From an uncultured Sphingomonas sp. (GTDB lineage Bacteria > Pseudomonadota > Alphaproteobacteria > Sphingomonadales > Sphingomonadaceae): a DNA stretch of 59,921 nucleotides. A model generated the notes under the pieces. The model saw only the letters and a list, made by a program, of their open reading frames with translations, was not told the origin of the DNA and made no database searches. Shown here piece by piece: positions 25,914 through 33,822 of this stretch. Both the position numbers and the translations under genes were made by a program. Positions within the stretch are counted from its first letter, which is position 1, and each line of letters opens with the position of its first letter. Where the stretch lies: contig NZ_CAJYTI010000015.1 of the NCBI RefSeq assembly GCF_913777625.1, forward strand, positions 1 to 59,921. The letters are read 5' to 3'.

Positions 25914-25937
25914 GTCCTCTTCTGGGCACCACTTCCC
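25914..25937 (+). repeat. attR direct repeat
   Basis: An exact 24-bp copy of 11767-11790, the 3' end of tRNA-Leu with CCA. It is not part of a complete tRNA here. It is followed by a short hairpin (CTCCG/CGGAG), perhaps the original tRNA terminator. Confidence 0.93.
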
Positions 25938-26155
25938 TCCGTTGACGGAGGAAAGCAAAAATCCACATCTACCAACGCTTTGGCGCTCCGGTCTCAGGAC
26001 TAGCGGCGTCGCGTTGCGTTGGGCGCGCGCGACTGCTTGGGCATCGCGGCGACAGAAGATATCGCCGGTGAAAACCGGTAATCACTTGCGAAATCGATCT
26101 ACTGATCTAGCCTCGACCGAGGGCCGACGAGAACGGCCATGAGGAGGAGGATTCC

Positions 26156-27781
26156 ATGCGCCTGGACCGTCGATCACTGTTGTCCGCCACCGGCCTCGGC
26201 GCCGTATCGCTTGCCGGCAGCGTCCGCGCCGCGGCGGGGGAAGGTCCGTTCAGGGGCGACTGGCAGTCGCTGGTGCGGGGCTATCGCGCGCCGGACTGGT
26301 TCCGCGACGCCAAGTTCGGCATCTGGGCGCATTGGTCGGCGCAGTGCGTGCCAGAGGCGGGCGACTGGTATGCGCGCGAAATGTATCTGCAAGGCTCGCG
26401 CGCCTACAAGCACCACCTTGCCACCTACGGCCATCCTTCGCAGACCGGCTTCATGGAGATGTACCCGCGCTGGACCGCGGCGCACTGGGATCCCGAACGG
26501 CTGATCGATCTCTATCACCGCGCAGGCGCCAGATATTTCATGGCGCTGGCCAACCATCACGACAATTTCGACTGCTACGCCTCGCGCCATCACGCATGGA
26601 ATGCCACCCGGATCGGCCCGCGGCAGGACATTGTCGGCCGCTGGGCGAAGCTGGTGCGGGCGAAAGGCATGCGCTTCGGCGTATCGAACCACTCCGCGCA
26701 TAGCTGGCACTGGTACCAGCCCGCGTACGGCTATGATCCCGAGGGTCCGATGGCCGGCAAGCGCTACGACGCGGCATGGCTGCGCAAGGAAGGCGGCCGC
26801 GGCAAATGGTGGGACGGGCTCGATCCGCAGCAACTCTACACCGGCGCGACGATGCCGATGCCGGACGGCTTCACCACCATCAAGGACGCCAACGCCTGGC
26901 ACGAGAAGCACGACCGGGTGTGGGACGAGGCGGCCCCCGCGGCCAATCCCTGGTTCACCAAGAACTGGTATGCGCGCTGCCAGGATCTTATCGACCAGTA
27001 CCGGCCGGACATGGTGTATTTCGACAATTTCACCCTTCCGCTGGGGCAGGCCGGGCTCGACATCACCGCGCATTTCTACAACCAGTCGATGCGCTGGCAT
27101 GGCGGGCGCAACGAAGCGGTGGTGACTGCCAAGGGCACGCCCGTGGAGCGGCGCGCGGGCATCGTCGACGATGTCGAGCGCGGCGTCCATGACGACATCC
27201 AGCCCTATCCCTTCCAGACCGATACCTGCATCGGCAACTGGCACTATGACCGCGAGCTCTACGAGCGCGACGGCTACAAGACGCCGGCCAAGGTGCTCCA
27301 CACGCTGTGCGACGTGGTATCGAAGAACGGCAACCTGATGCTGTCGGTGCCGGTCCGCGGCGACGGTACGATCGACGAGAAGGAAGAGGCGATCGTCGAG
27401 GGCATCGCCGCCTGGATGGGGCAATATGGCGCGGCGATCTACGGCACGCGCCCGTGGCGGCTGTTCGGCGAAGGGCCCACGCGGCCGAAGAGCGGCGATT
27501 TCAACGAGGGCTCGAAGGAGTCGCCCTACACCGCGCAGGACATTCGCTATGTTCGCAAGGGCGCGGCGGTGCATGCGCTGGTGCTCGGCTGGCCCGAAGG
27601 AGGCGTGGCGACGCTCCCGGCGCTCGCCAAAAGCGGCACGGTGCGGCGCGTCACCCTGCCGGGCAGCAGCGCACCGCTGGCGTTCCGGACGGGGCCCGAG
27701 GGGCTTAAGGTGACGCTGCCCGAGGCGCGACGCAACGCGATCGGCGTCGCGCTGATCGTCGAGGGCGACCAGCTGGTGTAA
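26156..27781 (+). CDS. Alpha-L-fucosidase, glycoside hydrolase family 29, exported
   Basis: A 541-residue exo-glycosidase that releases L-fucose from glycans. The N terminus MRLDRRSLLSATGLGAVSLAG is a twin-arginine-like signal, placing the enzyme in the periplasm. The GH29 barrel starts PDWFRDAKFGIWAHWSAQCVP and continues through FMALANHHDNFDCYAS. The likely nucleophile is D290 in PDMVYFDNF, and VVSKNGNLMLSVPVRGDG precedes the C-terminal beta domain. A strong GGAGGAGG ribosome site lies just upstream. It is the first chromosomal gene beyond the integrative element. A mutarotase-like gene and a LacI regulator 3 to 5 kb downstream may belong to the same pathway. Confidence 0.9.
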   Translation: MRLDRRSLLSATGLGAVSLAGSVRAAAGEGPFRGDWQSLVRGYRAPDWFRDAKFGIWAHWSAQCVPEAGDWYAREMYLQGSRAYKHHLATYGHPSQTGFMEMYPRWTAAHWDPERLIDLYHRAGARYFMALANHHDNFDCYASRHHAWNATRIGPRQDIVGRWAKLVRAKGMRFGVSNHSAHSWHWYQPAYGYDPEGPMAGKRYDAAWLRKEGGRGKWWDGLDPQQLYTGATMPMPDGFTTIKDANAWHEKHDRVWDEAAPAANPWFTKNWYARCQDLIDQYRPDMVYFDNFTLPLGQAGLDITAHFYNQSMRWHGGRNEAVVTAKGTPVERRAGIVDDVERGVHDDIQPYPFQTDTCIGNWHYDRELYERDGYKTPAKVLHTLCDVVSKNGNLMLSVPVRGDGTIDEKEEAIVEGIAAWMGQYGAAIYGTRPWRLFGEGPTRPKSGDFNEGSKESPYTAQDIRYVRKGAAVHALVLGWPEGGVATLPALAKSGTVRRVTLPGSSAPLAFRTGPEGLKVTLPEARRNAIGVALIVEGDQLV

Positions 27782-27820
27782 CGGCCCCCGCACCGAACGG
27801 GTGCGAGGGCCATACGCGGC

Positions 27821-28453
27821 TCAGCGGCGCGGCGTGGCGCTGGGTGTCGGCACCGGAACCGTGCCGCCAACCGGGGGCGGTGTCACGCCTGCCTCGGGCG
27901 GGGGCGGAGGCACCGCGCCTGCTGCGGGCGGCACCGCGCCGGGCGCGGGCGGAACAGCGCCCGGCGGCGGGGGCGGCGGTGCCCCGGCACCCGGAGGCGG
28001 CGGCGGCGCGCCCGGGCCACCGGGCGGGGGCGGCGGAGGACCGCGACGATCGCGCGGCGGATGCGGCGGCGCACCGACGGCCTGCACATTGCCCTGGCCG
28101 TCGACCAGGAACGAGGCGTGCAGCTGCCCCTCGACATAACGGCCCTGCACGGTCACCGTGCTGCCGCTGGCGACCCCGTTCCCCGCCGGACCGACATCGA
28201 TCAGCGCGCGGCCCGATCCGTCCTGCAACACAAAGCGATCGCCATAGGTCTCGGCGACCCGGCCCTTCACCGTCACGATACCATTGGTCTGCGCGAGCTT
28301 CGCGGTCGCGGTCGGCACGGTGGGGGCCATTTCCACCGACGGGCGGGTAAGCTGGACCGCACCGGCGCCGCCCGCGGCGCCCACTGCAAACAATGCGGCC
28401 GCAGCGAGCGTCAGCCGGGTACGCGGCGAGACTCTGTTCTTCCAATCGGTCAT
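27821..28453 (-). CDS. OB-fold (DUF5666/BOF-like) envelope protein with proline-rich tail
   Basis: A 210-residue protein with an N-terminal hydrophobic segment (about residues 12-33) that can act as signal or anchor. A small beta domain follows (VTVKGRVAETYGDRFVLQDGSGRALIDVGP), like the bacterial OB-fold proteins of the YgiW/DUF5666 type. The last 85 residues are almost entirely Pro, Gly and Ala, in PPPPP and GAVPP blocks. It is transcribed divergently from a PhoP/PhoQ-like pair and shares a 111-bp intergenic region that contains a PhoP-box-like repeat, so control by that system is likely. The low-complexity tail is unusual in length. Confidence 0.75.
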   Translation of the reverse strand: MTDWKNRVSPRTRLTLAAAALFAVGAAGGAGAVQLTRPSVEMAPTVPTATAKLAQTNGIVTVKGRVAETYGDRFVLQDGSGRALIDVGPAGNGVASGSTVTVQGRYVEGQLHASFLVDGQGNVQAVGAPPHPPRDRRGPPPPPPGGPGAPPPPPGAGAPPPPPPGAVPPAPGAVPPAAGAVPPPPPEAGVTPPPVGGTVPVPTPSATPRR

Positions 28454-28524
28454 TCCATCAACTCCTCTTGGGTGTTCGATGGCATCGTTCTACCGAGTCG
28501 CACCCGACCCGCGCTGAACCCCGC

Positions 28525-28541
28525 GGTTCAGATTGGGTTTA
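28525..28541 (+). promoter_or_regulatory. PhoP-box-like direct repeat in the divergent promoter
   Basis: GGTTCA, five bases, GGTTTA matches the PhoP pattern of (T/G)GTTTA repeats spaced by five. It starts 40 bp before the response-regulator ATG. Overlapping it is a 7-bp inverted repeat, CTGAACC/GGTTCAG. Autoregulation and control of the divergent gene are inferred. Confidence 0.5.
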
Positions 28542-28564
28542 GGCCGGGGAGCTAGGCGAAACGC

Positions 28565-29227
28565 ATGCGGATCCTCTTGGTAGAAGACGACCCCGATCTC
28601 GGCCCCGCCATCGCGCGGGCGCTGCGCGCGGAGCATTGCGCGGTCGATCTGGCGGCGGACGGCGTGGATGCGCAGCATCTCGGCGAGACCGAAGCCTATG
28701 ACGCGGCGGTGCTCGACCTGGGCCTGCCCGGTCGAACGGGTGCGGAGATCCTTGCTGCCTGGCGCGCGGGCGGCCGTACCCTGCCGGTGCTCGTCCTCAC
28801 CGCCCGCGAGGCCTGGGCCGACAAGGTCACCGCGTTCAAGGCCGGTGCCGACGATTATCTGACCAAGCCGTTCCGCGTCGAGGAACTGATGATGCGCCTG
28901 CGCGCGCTGGTCCGCCGGGCCGCCGGCCATGCCCAGACGCGGATCGCGTGCGGCCCGCTCGCCTTCGAGAGCCAGACCGGCCAGTTCGAGCTGGACGGCC
29001 TGCCCTTGAAGCTCACCGCCTTCGAATGGCGTGTGCTTTCCCAGCTGATTCTGCGGCGCGACGTGGTGATCGAGCGGCTGGAATTGCTCGAGCGCGTCTA
29101 CGAGGGCGACGCCGATGTCGATTCGAACAGCCTGGAAGTCATCATCGGCCGCCTGCGGCGCAAGATCGGCGCAGAGCGGATCGAGACGGTGCGCGGCCGC
29201 GGCTACCGCCTGACCTGCCCGGCATGA
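28565..29227 (+). CDS. OmpR-family response regulator, PhoP-like
   Basis: A 220-residue two-component regulator. The receiver domain has the acidic pair at ED8-D9, the phosphoacceptor D51 in VLDLGLPG, Thr in VLTAREA and Lys in DDYLTKPF. The C-terminal winged helix (about 125-218) ends with the usual VRGRGYRLTCPA. The sequence is closest in style to PhoP/QseB-type regulators. Its stop overlaps the start of the sensor kinase gene by four bases (ATGA), so the two are coupled. A PhoP-box-like repeat lies just upstream. Confidence 0.93.
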   Translation: MRILLVEDDPDLGPAIARALRAEHCAVDLAADGVDAQHLGETEAYDAAVLDLGLPGRTGAEILAAWRAGGRTLPVLVLTAREAWADKVTAFKAGADDYLTKPFRVEELMMRLRALVRRAAGHAQTRIACGPLAFESQTGQFELDGLPLKLTAFEWRVLSQLILRRDVVIERLELLERVYEGDADVDSNSLEVIIGRLRRKIGAERIETVRGRGYRLTCPA

Positions 29228-30534
29228 GCCGCCGCTCGCTCCGCACCCGGATGATCCTGCTGTCGGCGCTGGCGACGCTGGCCGCGCTGGCACTGGCCGG
29301 CTGGACGATGGCCGGCGTACTCGGGCGGGTCGTCGTCGGTGGGATCGACCAGCGGCTCGATGCGCAGCTGGCGGTGCTGGCGAGCGCCGTGCGCGACGAC
29401 GGCAGCGTCGATCGGGCGCGGCTTGCAGCGCGACAGGGCAGCCTCGCCGCCGGGCCGGGATGGCGCTGGCGGATCGAGACCCCTGACGGCACGATCGGTT
29501 CGGGCGACGTTCCCGTGCTGCACACGCCGCTGCCGGGCGTGGCCGATCCACGCCTGCCCCCGCTGCCGCCGACGCCGCTCGACGGCGAGGACGATCACGG
29601 CCGCGTCCATGCCCGCCGGCTGGTGCTGACCAGCGACCGCGGGGCGGTGACGCTGACTGCCGCTGCCCCCGGCCGCGTGATCGGACGCCCGATCCGCGAC
29701 GCGTTGCTGCCGCTCGCCACGGTGATCGTCGCGCTCGCGGTGATCTTCGCGCTTGCCGCCTGGCTGCAACTGCGCTTCGCGCTGCGGCCGCTGGCGACGC
29801 TGGTCGGGCAGATCGCTGCCATCCGGCGCGGCGAGCGCGACGCTGTCGACGAGGCGCAGCCGCAGGAACTCCAGCCGCTGGCGACCGAGCTCAACGCGCT
29901 CGCCGCCGCCAACGCCGCGACGCTGGCGGCAGCGCGGCAATCGTCGGCCAACCTGGCCCATGCGCTGAAGACGCCGGTCGCAACGCTTGCCCTGACCCTG
30001 GAGCCGGACAGTGCCGAGGCCGCGCAGGTCCGGCGGATAGAAGGGGTGATCCGACATGCGTTGGCGCGTGCGCGCGCCGTCGCCATCAACCAGCGCGCCC
30101 GCACCAAGATTGCCCCCGTTGCGGCCGACGTGGCGGGAGTGATCACCACGCTGCGTCCCGCGATCGCCACCCGTCTGGAGGTTCCGGAAGGCCTGCAGGT
30201 GGCGATCGATGCCCATGACCTGGCGGACATCCTGGGCAATCTGCTCGACAACGCCGCCCGCCATGCCCGCAGCATCGTCACCGTCACGGCGGCGCCGTCT
30301 CCGCCCGGGGCCGTGCGGGTGACGATCGAGGACGACGGCCCCGGCGTCCCGGCGGACCGCCGCGACCAGGTGCTGCAGCCGGGGGTGCGGCTCGACGAAG
30401 GGCCGGCAGGCGACGGATTCGGGCTCGCCATCGTACGGGATCTGCTGGCGCTGTATGGCGGCAGTCTGGCGCTGGAAGACAGCAGCTTGGGCGGCCTGCG
30501 CGTCGTGCTGCACTGCCCGGACGGGCGGGGCTAG
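29224..30534 (+). CDS. Sensor histidine kinase, PhoQ-like
   Basis: A 436-residue inner-membrane kinase. Transmembrane helices lie at about 10-36 and 160-185, enclosing a 125-residue periplasmic domain rich in Asp, Glu and Pro. A HAMP-like segment follows. The phosphoacceptor is H247 in SANLAHALKTPVATLAL, and the ATPase domain has NLLDNAARHA (N box), DDGPGVP (G1) and GDGFGLAIV (G2). SANLAHALKTP is the H-box form typical of PhoQ-like kinases. The start overlaps the regulator gene by four bases. Its TAG stop shares a CTAG palindrome with the convergent LacI-type gene. Confidence 0.93.
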   Translation: MSRRSLRTRMILLSALATLAALALAGWTMAGVLGRVVVGGIDQRLDAQLAVLASAVRDDGSVDRARLAARQGSLAAGPGWRWRIETPDGTIGSGDVPVLHTPLPGVADPRLPPLPPTPLDGEDDHGRVHARRLVLTSDRGAVTLTAAAPGRVIGRPIRDALLPLATVIVALAVIFALAAWLQLRFALRPLATLVGQIAAIRRGERDAVDEAQPQELQPLATELNALAAANAATLAAARQSSANLAHALKTPVATLALTLEPDSAEAAQVRRIEGVIRHALARARAVAINQRARTKIAPVAADVAGVITTLRPAIATRLEVPEGLQVAIDAHDLADILGNLLDNAARHARSIVTVTAAPSPPGAVRVTIEDDGPGVPADRRDQVLQPGVRLDEGPAGDGFGLAIVRDLLALYGGSLALEDSSLGGLRVVLHCPDGRG

Positions 30535-31565
30535 GCCGGCGGGGCCGCCGTCGAGCTGCGCGCGACCATCGCATGATCGAGCACGCGGTCGCGCCGCACG
30601 CGATGGCCGGGTACGTTGCTGCGCGCCGCATCCGCCACCAGCGCCAGCGCCTCTGCGGCAAGGCGGCGGACCGGCTGGTGGACGGTGGTTAGCGGCGGCC
30701 ACAGCGTCACCGCTGCCGTCGTGTCGTCGAAGCCGACGACGGTGAGCTGGCGCGGCACGTCGAGCTGGCGGCGATGCGCGACCGAGACGATGGCGGCGGC
30801 CATATCGTCGTTGCTGGCGAAGATCGCGGTCGGCGGCGCGGGACCGTCGAGCAGTGCCTCGCCGGCGGCCAGGCCCGAGGCATAGCTGAAATCGCCTTGT
30901 GCCACCTGCACGCTGGCATCGGGCTGCTCGCGCAGGGCATCCTCCAGCCCTGCCCGCCGCTCGGCGCTGGCCGCCTGGTTGGGATTGCCGGCAACGAAGC
31001 CGAGCCGGCGATGGCCCTGGTCGAGCAGATGCCGCGTCATCTCATAGGCGGCACGGCGATCGTCGATCCGCACGCAGGTGGCACCGGGTGTGTGATAGGC
31101 GCCGATCGCCGCGATCGGCACCTCCAGCCCGCGCAGCGCTTTCAGTACCGCCGGTGCCTCGCCGAGCGGCGGTGCCAGCAGCACGCCGGAAAGGCCGGAA
31201 GCGGCGAACCGGGCCAGGGCTTCCTCCGACGGCGCCCGCGCCCCCTCGCCCTTCAGCAGGATCAACCGGGCGCCGCGCGTGGAGGCTTCCTCGAACACGC
31301 CGGTCAGCAATTCGCTCATGAAGGCGGCGCTGGGGTTCGAATAGACGACGCCGATCCGCAACTCGGCCGAGGTAACCAGGCTGCGCGCAGCCACATTGGG
31401 GACGTAGCTCAGCTCGGCGATGGCGCGCTCGACGATTTCGCGGGTCGCGGCGCTCACCCCGCTGCGGCCATTGATCACGCGCGACACGGTCATGGCAGAG
31501 ACGCCGGCCTTGGCCGCCACGTCGATCACCGTCGCTCCTTGCACCGGCCTTCCCGCCTTCGCCAC
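30531..31565 (-). CDS. LacI-family transcriptional regulator
   Basis: A 344-residue repressor. I chose GTG 31565, preceded by AGGGAG, which yields MAKAGRPVQGATVIDVAAKAGVS. The N-terminal helix-turn-helix is TVIDVAAKAGVSAMTVSRVING, with the hinge helix VPNVAARSLVT. A periplasmic-binding-protein-like sugar sensor follows, with PTAIFASNDDMAAAIV and VVGFDDT. It is divergent from the mutarotase-like gene and downstream of an alpha-L-fucosidase, so a deoxy-sugar effector such as fucose is a reasonable but unproven guess. A short palindrome CCGATCGG lies in the divergent promoter at 31611-31618. Confidence 0.92.
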   Translation of the reverse strand: MAKAGRPVQGATVIDVAAKAGVSAMTVSRVINGRSGVSAATREIVERAIAELSYVPNVAARSLVTSAELRIGVVYSNPSAAFMSELLTGVFEEASTRGARLILLKGEGARAPSEEALARFAASGLSGVLLAPPLGEAPAVLKALRGLEVPIAAIGAYHTPGATCVRIDDRRAAYEMTRHLLDQGHRRLGFVAGNPNQAASAERRAGLEDALREQPDASVQVAQGDFSYASGLAAGEALLDGPAPPTAIFASNDDMAAAIVSVAHRRQLDVPRQLTVVGFDDTTAAVTLWPPLTTVHQPVRRLAAEALALVADAARSNVPGHRVRRDRVLDHAMVARSSTAAPPA

Positions 31566-31610
31566 GCCGCACTCCCTATGCCCCTGTCCCCCCGGGGTAC
31601 GCGATGGAAA

Positions 31611-31618
31611 CCGATCGG
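31611..31618. promoter_or_regulatory. Possible LacI-family operator core
   Basis: CCGATCGG is a perfect 8-bp palindrome with a central CG-rich core like many LacI-family operators. It sits 46 bp upstream of the repressor GTG and 75 bp before the divergent mutarotase-like gene. Support is positional only. Confidence 0.3.
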
Positions 31619-31692
31619 AAAAGCGGCGATGCGCGGCTTGCCCCTGGGGCGGCACCCGGTATGCAGGCGCTCCCCACGCCGGAGCCTTTGCC

Positions 31693-32037
31693 ATGCGCCA
31701 TGTCCTGCTGCTCGACCTGAACGACGATCCGGCGGCCATCGCCGCCTATCGCCACTGGCACCGCCCCGGCGGCCCGCCCGCTGCCGTCACGCAGTCGATC
31801 CGCGCGGCCGGCATCGATTCGATGGAGATCTGGCACGCCGGCGACCGGCTGGTGATGGTGATGGAAACCGGCCCCGGCTTCGATCCCGACGCCAAGCGCG
31901 CCCGCGACGCCGCCGATCCCGACGTACAGGCATGGGAAACGCTGATGGACGGCTTTCAGCGCCGGCTGGCCTTTGCCGAGCCGGGCGTGAAATGGGTGCC
32001 GACCGAACAGATCTTCGCGCTCGCCGACCAACCCTGA
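31693..32037 (+). CDS. L-rhamnose/L-fucose mutarotase-like protein
   Basis: A 114-residue dimeric alpha/beta-barrel-type protein of the RhaM (DUF718) kind. The opening strand MRHVLLLDLNDDPAAIAAYRHWHRP supplies the His that catalyses anomer interconversion in the family. IRAAGIDSMEIWHAGDRLVMVMET and QAWETLMDGFQRRL follow, matching the family order of strands and helices. Mutarotases speed the alpha/beta conversion of free deoxy sugars. With the upstream alpha-L-fucosidase and LacI-type regulator it suggests L-fucose use. The gene is divergent from the regulator. Confidence 0.8.
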   Translation: MRHVLLLDLNDDPAAIAAYRHWHRPGGPPAAVTQSIRAAGIDSMEIWHAGDRLVMVMETGPGFDPDAKRARDAADPDVQAWETLMDGFQRRLAFAEPGVKWVPTEQIFALADQP

Positions 32038-32059
32038 CCAGCCCCGTCCCTTTGTTCTG

Positions 32060-32212
32060 AACGACTTGGTGCCGGTCGAAGCGCACGCGCAGGTGCTGCA
32101 CACCAACCTGATTGGCCATCTCCACGAGGCGCGTGCCGCTGGAACACTGGCGATCGTCGGCGGCGCGGCACTGCTGCACGTTCGGGACGTGGCGAGCGCC
32201 AAACGGGCATGA
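32060..32212 (+). pseudogene. Short-chain dehydrogenase remnant (central fragment)
   Basis: Reading from 32060 to the TGA at 32210, the frame encodes about 50 residues including PVEAHAQVLHTNLIGHLHEA, which looks like the alpha-4 region of SDR proteins (xxVLxTNLxGxxxGA). The Rossmann start and the YxxxK active site are both absent, and no ribosome site or start codon is present. I read it as a decayed fragment left by a deletion. Confidence 0.4.
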
Positions 32213-32249
32213 TAGGCGTTGCAGCGAGGCTAGACCGAAAGGAACGCCG

Positions 32250-32477
32250 ATGACGACCAATCCCCCGCGCGACCGCTCCGAGACCGAACGCCATGCCCAT
32301 GCGGTCGACGCCCAGCACCGACTGCCCCGCGAGGGACGCGTCGATGCGCTTGCCGGCACCGATGCAGAGGGCATTCCGTTGACCGGGGAAGAGGACCCGT
32401 TCGTGGAAGTCGAAGGCTTTCGCGACGCCTGCCCCGTGCCGGACCCGGAGGGGGACGCCGAGGCGCATCCGTCGTAA
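32250..32477 (+). CDS. Small hypothetical acidic protein
   Basis: A 75-residue hydrophilic protein with AAAGGA seven bases before its ATG. It is rich in Asp, Glu, Pro and Arg, has no hydrophobic segment or cysteine, and is probably disordered. I do not recognise a family. Strand and start are supported by the ribosome site and by coding-like third-position GC. It lies between the dehydrogenase remnant and the convergent DUF445 gene. Confidence 0.5.
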   Translation: MTTNPPRDRSETERHAHAVDAQHRLPREGRVDALAGTDAEGIPLTGEEDPFVEVEGFRDACPVPDPEGDAEAHPS

Positions 32478-32525
32478 CGAGACCATCGAGTCCTTCCCCT
32501 CCTCCAAGGAGGAGGGCAAGCAGCG

Positions 32526-33785
32526 TCAGAGCAGCACATCCACCGCGTGGATCGCGACACCGACCAGGCCACCGACCACCGTGCCGTTGATCCGGATATA
32601 TTGCAGGTCGCGTCCCACGGCATTCTCCAGCCGCGAGGTGACCGTCTGCGCATCCCAGCCGCGGATCGTGTCGGAGACCAGCCGGACGATGCCGTCGCCA
32701 TAATCCGACGCCGCCCCCACCGCCGAGCGGCGCACGAAGCGGTTGATCGTCCGCGAGAGCCTTGCGTCCGTCTGCAGCGTCCCGCCGAACTGGCGCAGCG
32801 CCTCGCCCATCCGGCCGCCCAGCGCCCGCTCGGGATCGCGCGCCAGCCGCAGCATCGCGGCGCGGCTCTGCTCCCATAGCCCGTCGATCCAGCGCTGGAA
32901 GCCCTGGTTCTCCAGCATCTCCAGCTTGAAGCTCTCGACCCGCGCCTGGAGTTCGGGATCGTGCTGCAGGCGATCGGCGAGGCTCTCCAGCCCTTCCTCG
33001 ATCTTGGCGCGGACGGCATGGTCGGGATTTTCCGCCATCTCGTCGATCAGCTTCTTCAGCCCCTCGATGATCTTGGTCGCCAGCGTCTCGTCCAGCCCGG
33101 TCCAGCGCATGACCGACCCTGCGCGGGCATGGACCATCTCGCGGATCAGATGCTCGTTCGCCTCCAGGATCCGCGCCGCACCCCGGATCATCGAATCGAG
33201 CAATGGCAAGTGCCGGCCATTGGCGATCGCCGCTGCCAGCGCCTGGCCGAACAGCGGCGCGACTTCGATCGCGCGCAACCGGCTCGCGATCGCGCCCTTG
33301 GCCATACCGCCCAGCCGCTCCTGATCGAGCGATTCGAGGATGTTCGCCGCCAGCCGCGAGGCGCCCGCGCCGATCCGCCCGGTGCCGTGCGAGGGGGCCG
33401 CCAGCCAGCGCCCCGCCGCGCCTGCCACGTCGAGCCGCTGCATCCGCCGCGCCACCACGCGCGGGATCAGGAAGTTGGCGCGAAGGAACTGGCCGAGCGT
33501 CTCGGCGATGCGATCCTTGTTGCGCGGGATGATCGCGGTGTGGGGGATCGGCAGGTGGAGCGGGTGGCGGAACAAGGCCGTCACCGCGAACCAGTCGGCG
33601 AGACCGCCGACCATCGCCGCCTCGGCAAAGGCGCGGACGAAGGGCAGCGCCGGGTGCAGGCCCTGGAAATGACGGGCGACGAGGAACAGCGCCGCCATCG
33701 CCAGCAACAGGCCGGTCGCGACCATCCGCATCCGGCGCAAACCGGCGGGCGGAGGGTCTTGGCGAAGGCGAGGGGTAAGGCTCAT
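32526..33785 (-). CDS. DUF445 family membrane protein (YjiN-like)
   Basis: A 419-residue protein. An N-terminal transmembrane helix (about 20-38) is followed by the family signature FAEAAMVGGLADWFAVTALFRHPLHLPIPHTAIIP. Long helical, coiled-coil-like repeats then make up most of the protein, and a second hydrophobic helix closes it (YIRINGTVVGGLVGVAIHAVDVLL). Members are widespread inner-membrane proteins without a settled role. It ends just beyond a small GGAGGAGG hairpin at about 32498-32518 that may stop transcription. Confidence 0.88.
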   Translation of the reverse strand: MSLTPRLRQDPPPAGLRRMRMVATGLLLAMAALFLVARHFQGLHPALPFVRAFAEAAMVGGLADWFAVTALFRHPLHLPIPHTAIIPRNKDRIAETLGQFLRANFLIPRVVARRMQRLDVAGAAGRWLAAPSHGTGRIGAGASRLAANILESLDQERLGGMAKGAIASRLRAIEVAPLFGQALAAAIANGRHLPLLDSMIRGAARILEANEHLIREMVHARAGSVMRWTGLDETLATKIIEGLKKLIDEMAENPDHAVRAKIEEGLESLADRLQHDPELQARVESFKLEMLENQGFQRWIDGLWEQSRAAMLRLARDPERALGGRMGEALRQFGGTLQTDARLSRTINRFVRRSAVGAASDYGDGIVRLVSDTIRGWDAQTVTSRLENAVGRDLQYIRINGTVVGGLVGVAIHAVDVLL

Positions 33786-33822
33786 GACCGATGCAACGCC
33801 GGGAAGGCCGCGCGCGCTCCGC

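Larger units (their letters stand above)
11767..25937. mobile_element. 14.1-kb integrative element in tRNA-Leu carrying restriction genes and a phage-type RNA polymerase
   Basis: The boundaries are 24-bp perfect direct repeats at 11767-11790 and 25914-25937, covering the 3' end of the tRNA gene and six following bases; the flanking bases differ at both sides. A tyrosine integrase lies just inside the left end. Cargo in order: integrase, hsdM, hsdS, Mrr-type nuclease, hsdR, single-subunit RNA polymerase, serine recombinase, and a zinc-ribbon/DUF4145 protein. No transfer, relaxase, capsid or terminase gene is seen, so it resembles a defence island that is integrative but not self-transmissible. 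Confidence 0.93.

Noticed and set aside
32498..32518. Fourth full copy of the paired inverted-repeat element
   Set aside because: Only one small GGAGGAGG hairpin is present without the second arm; at most a truncated relative.
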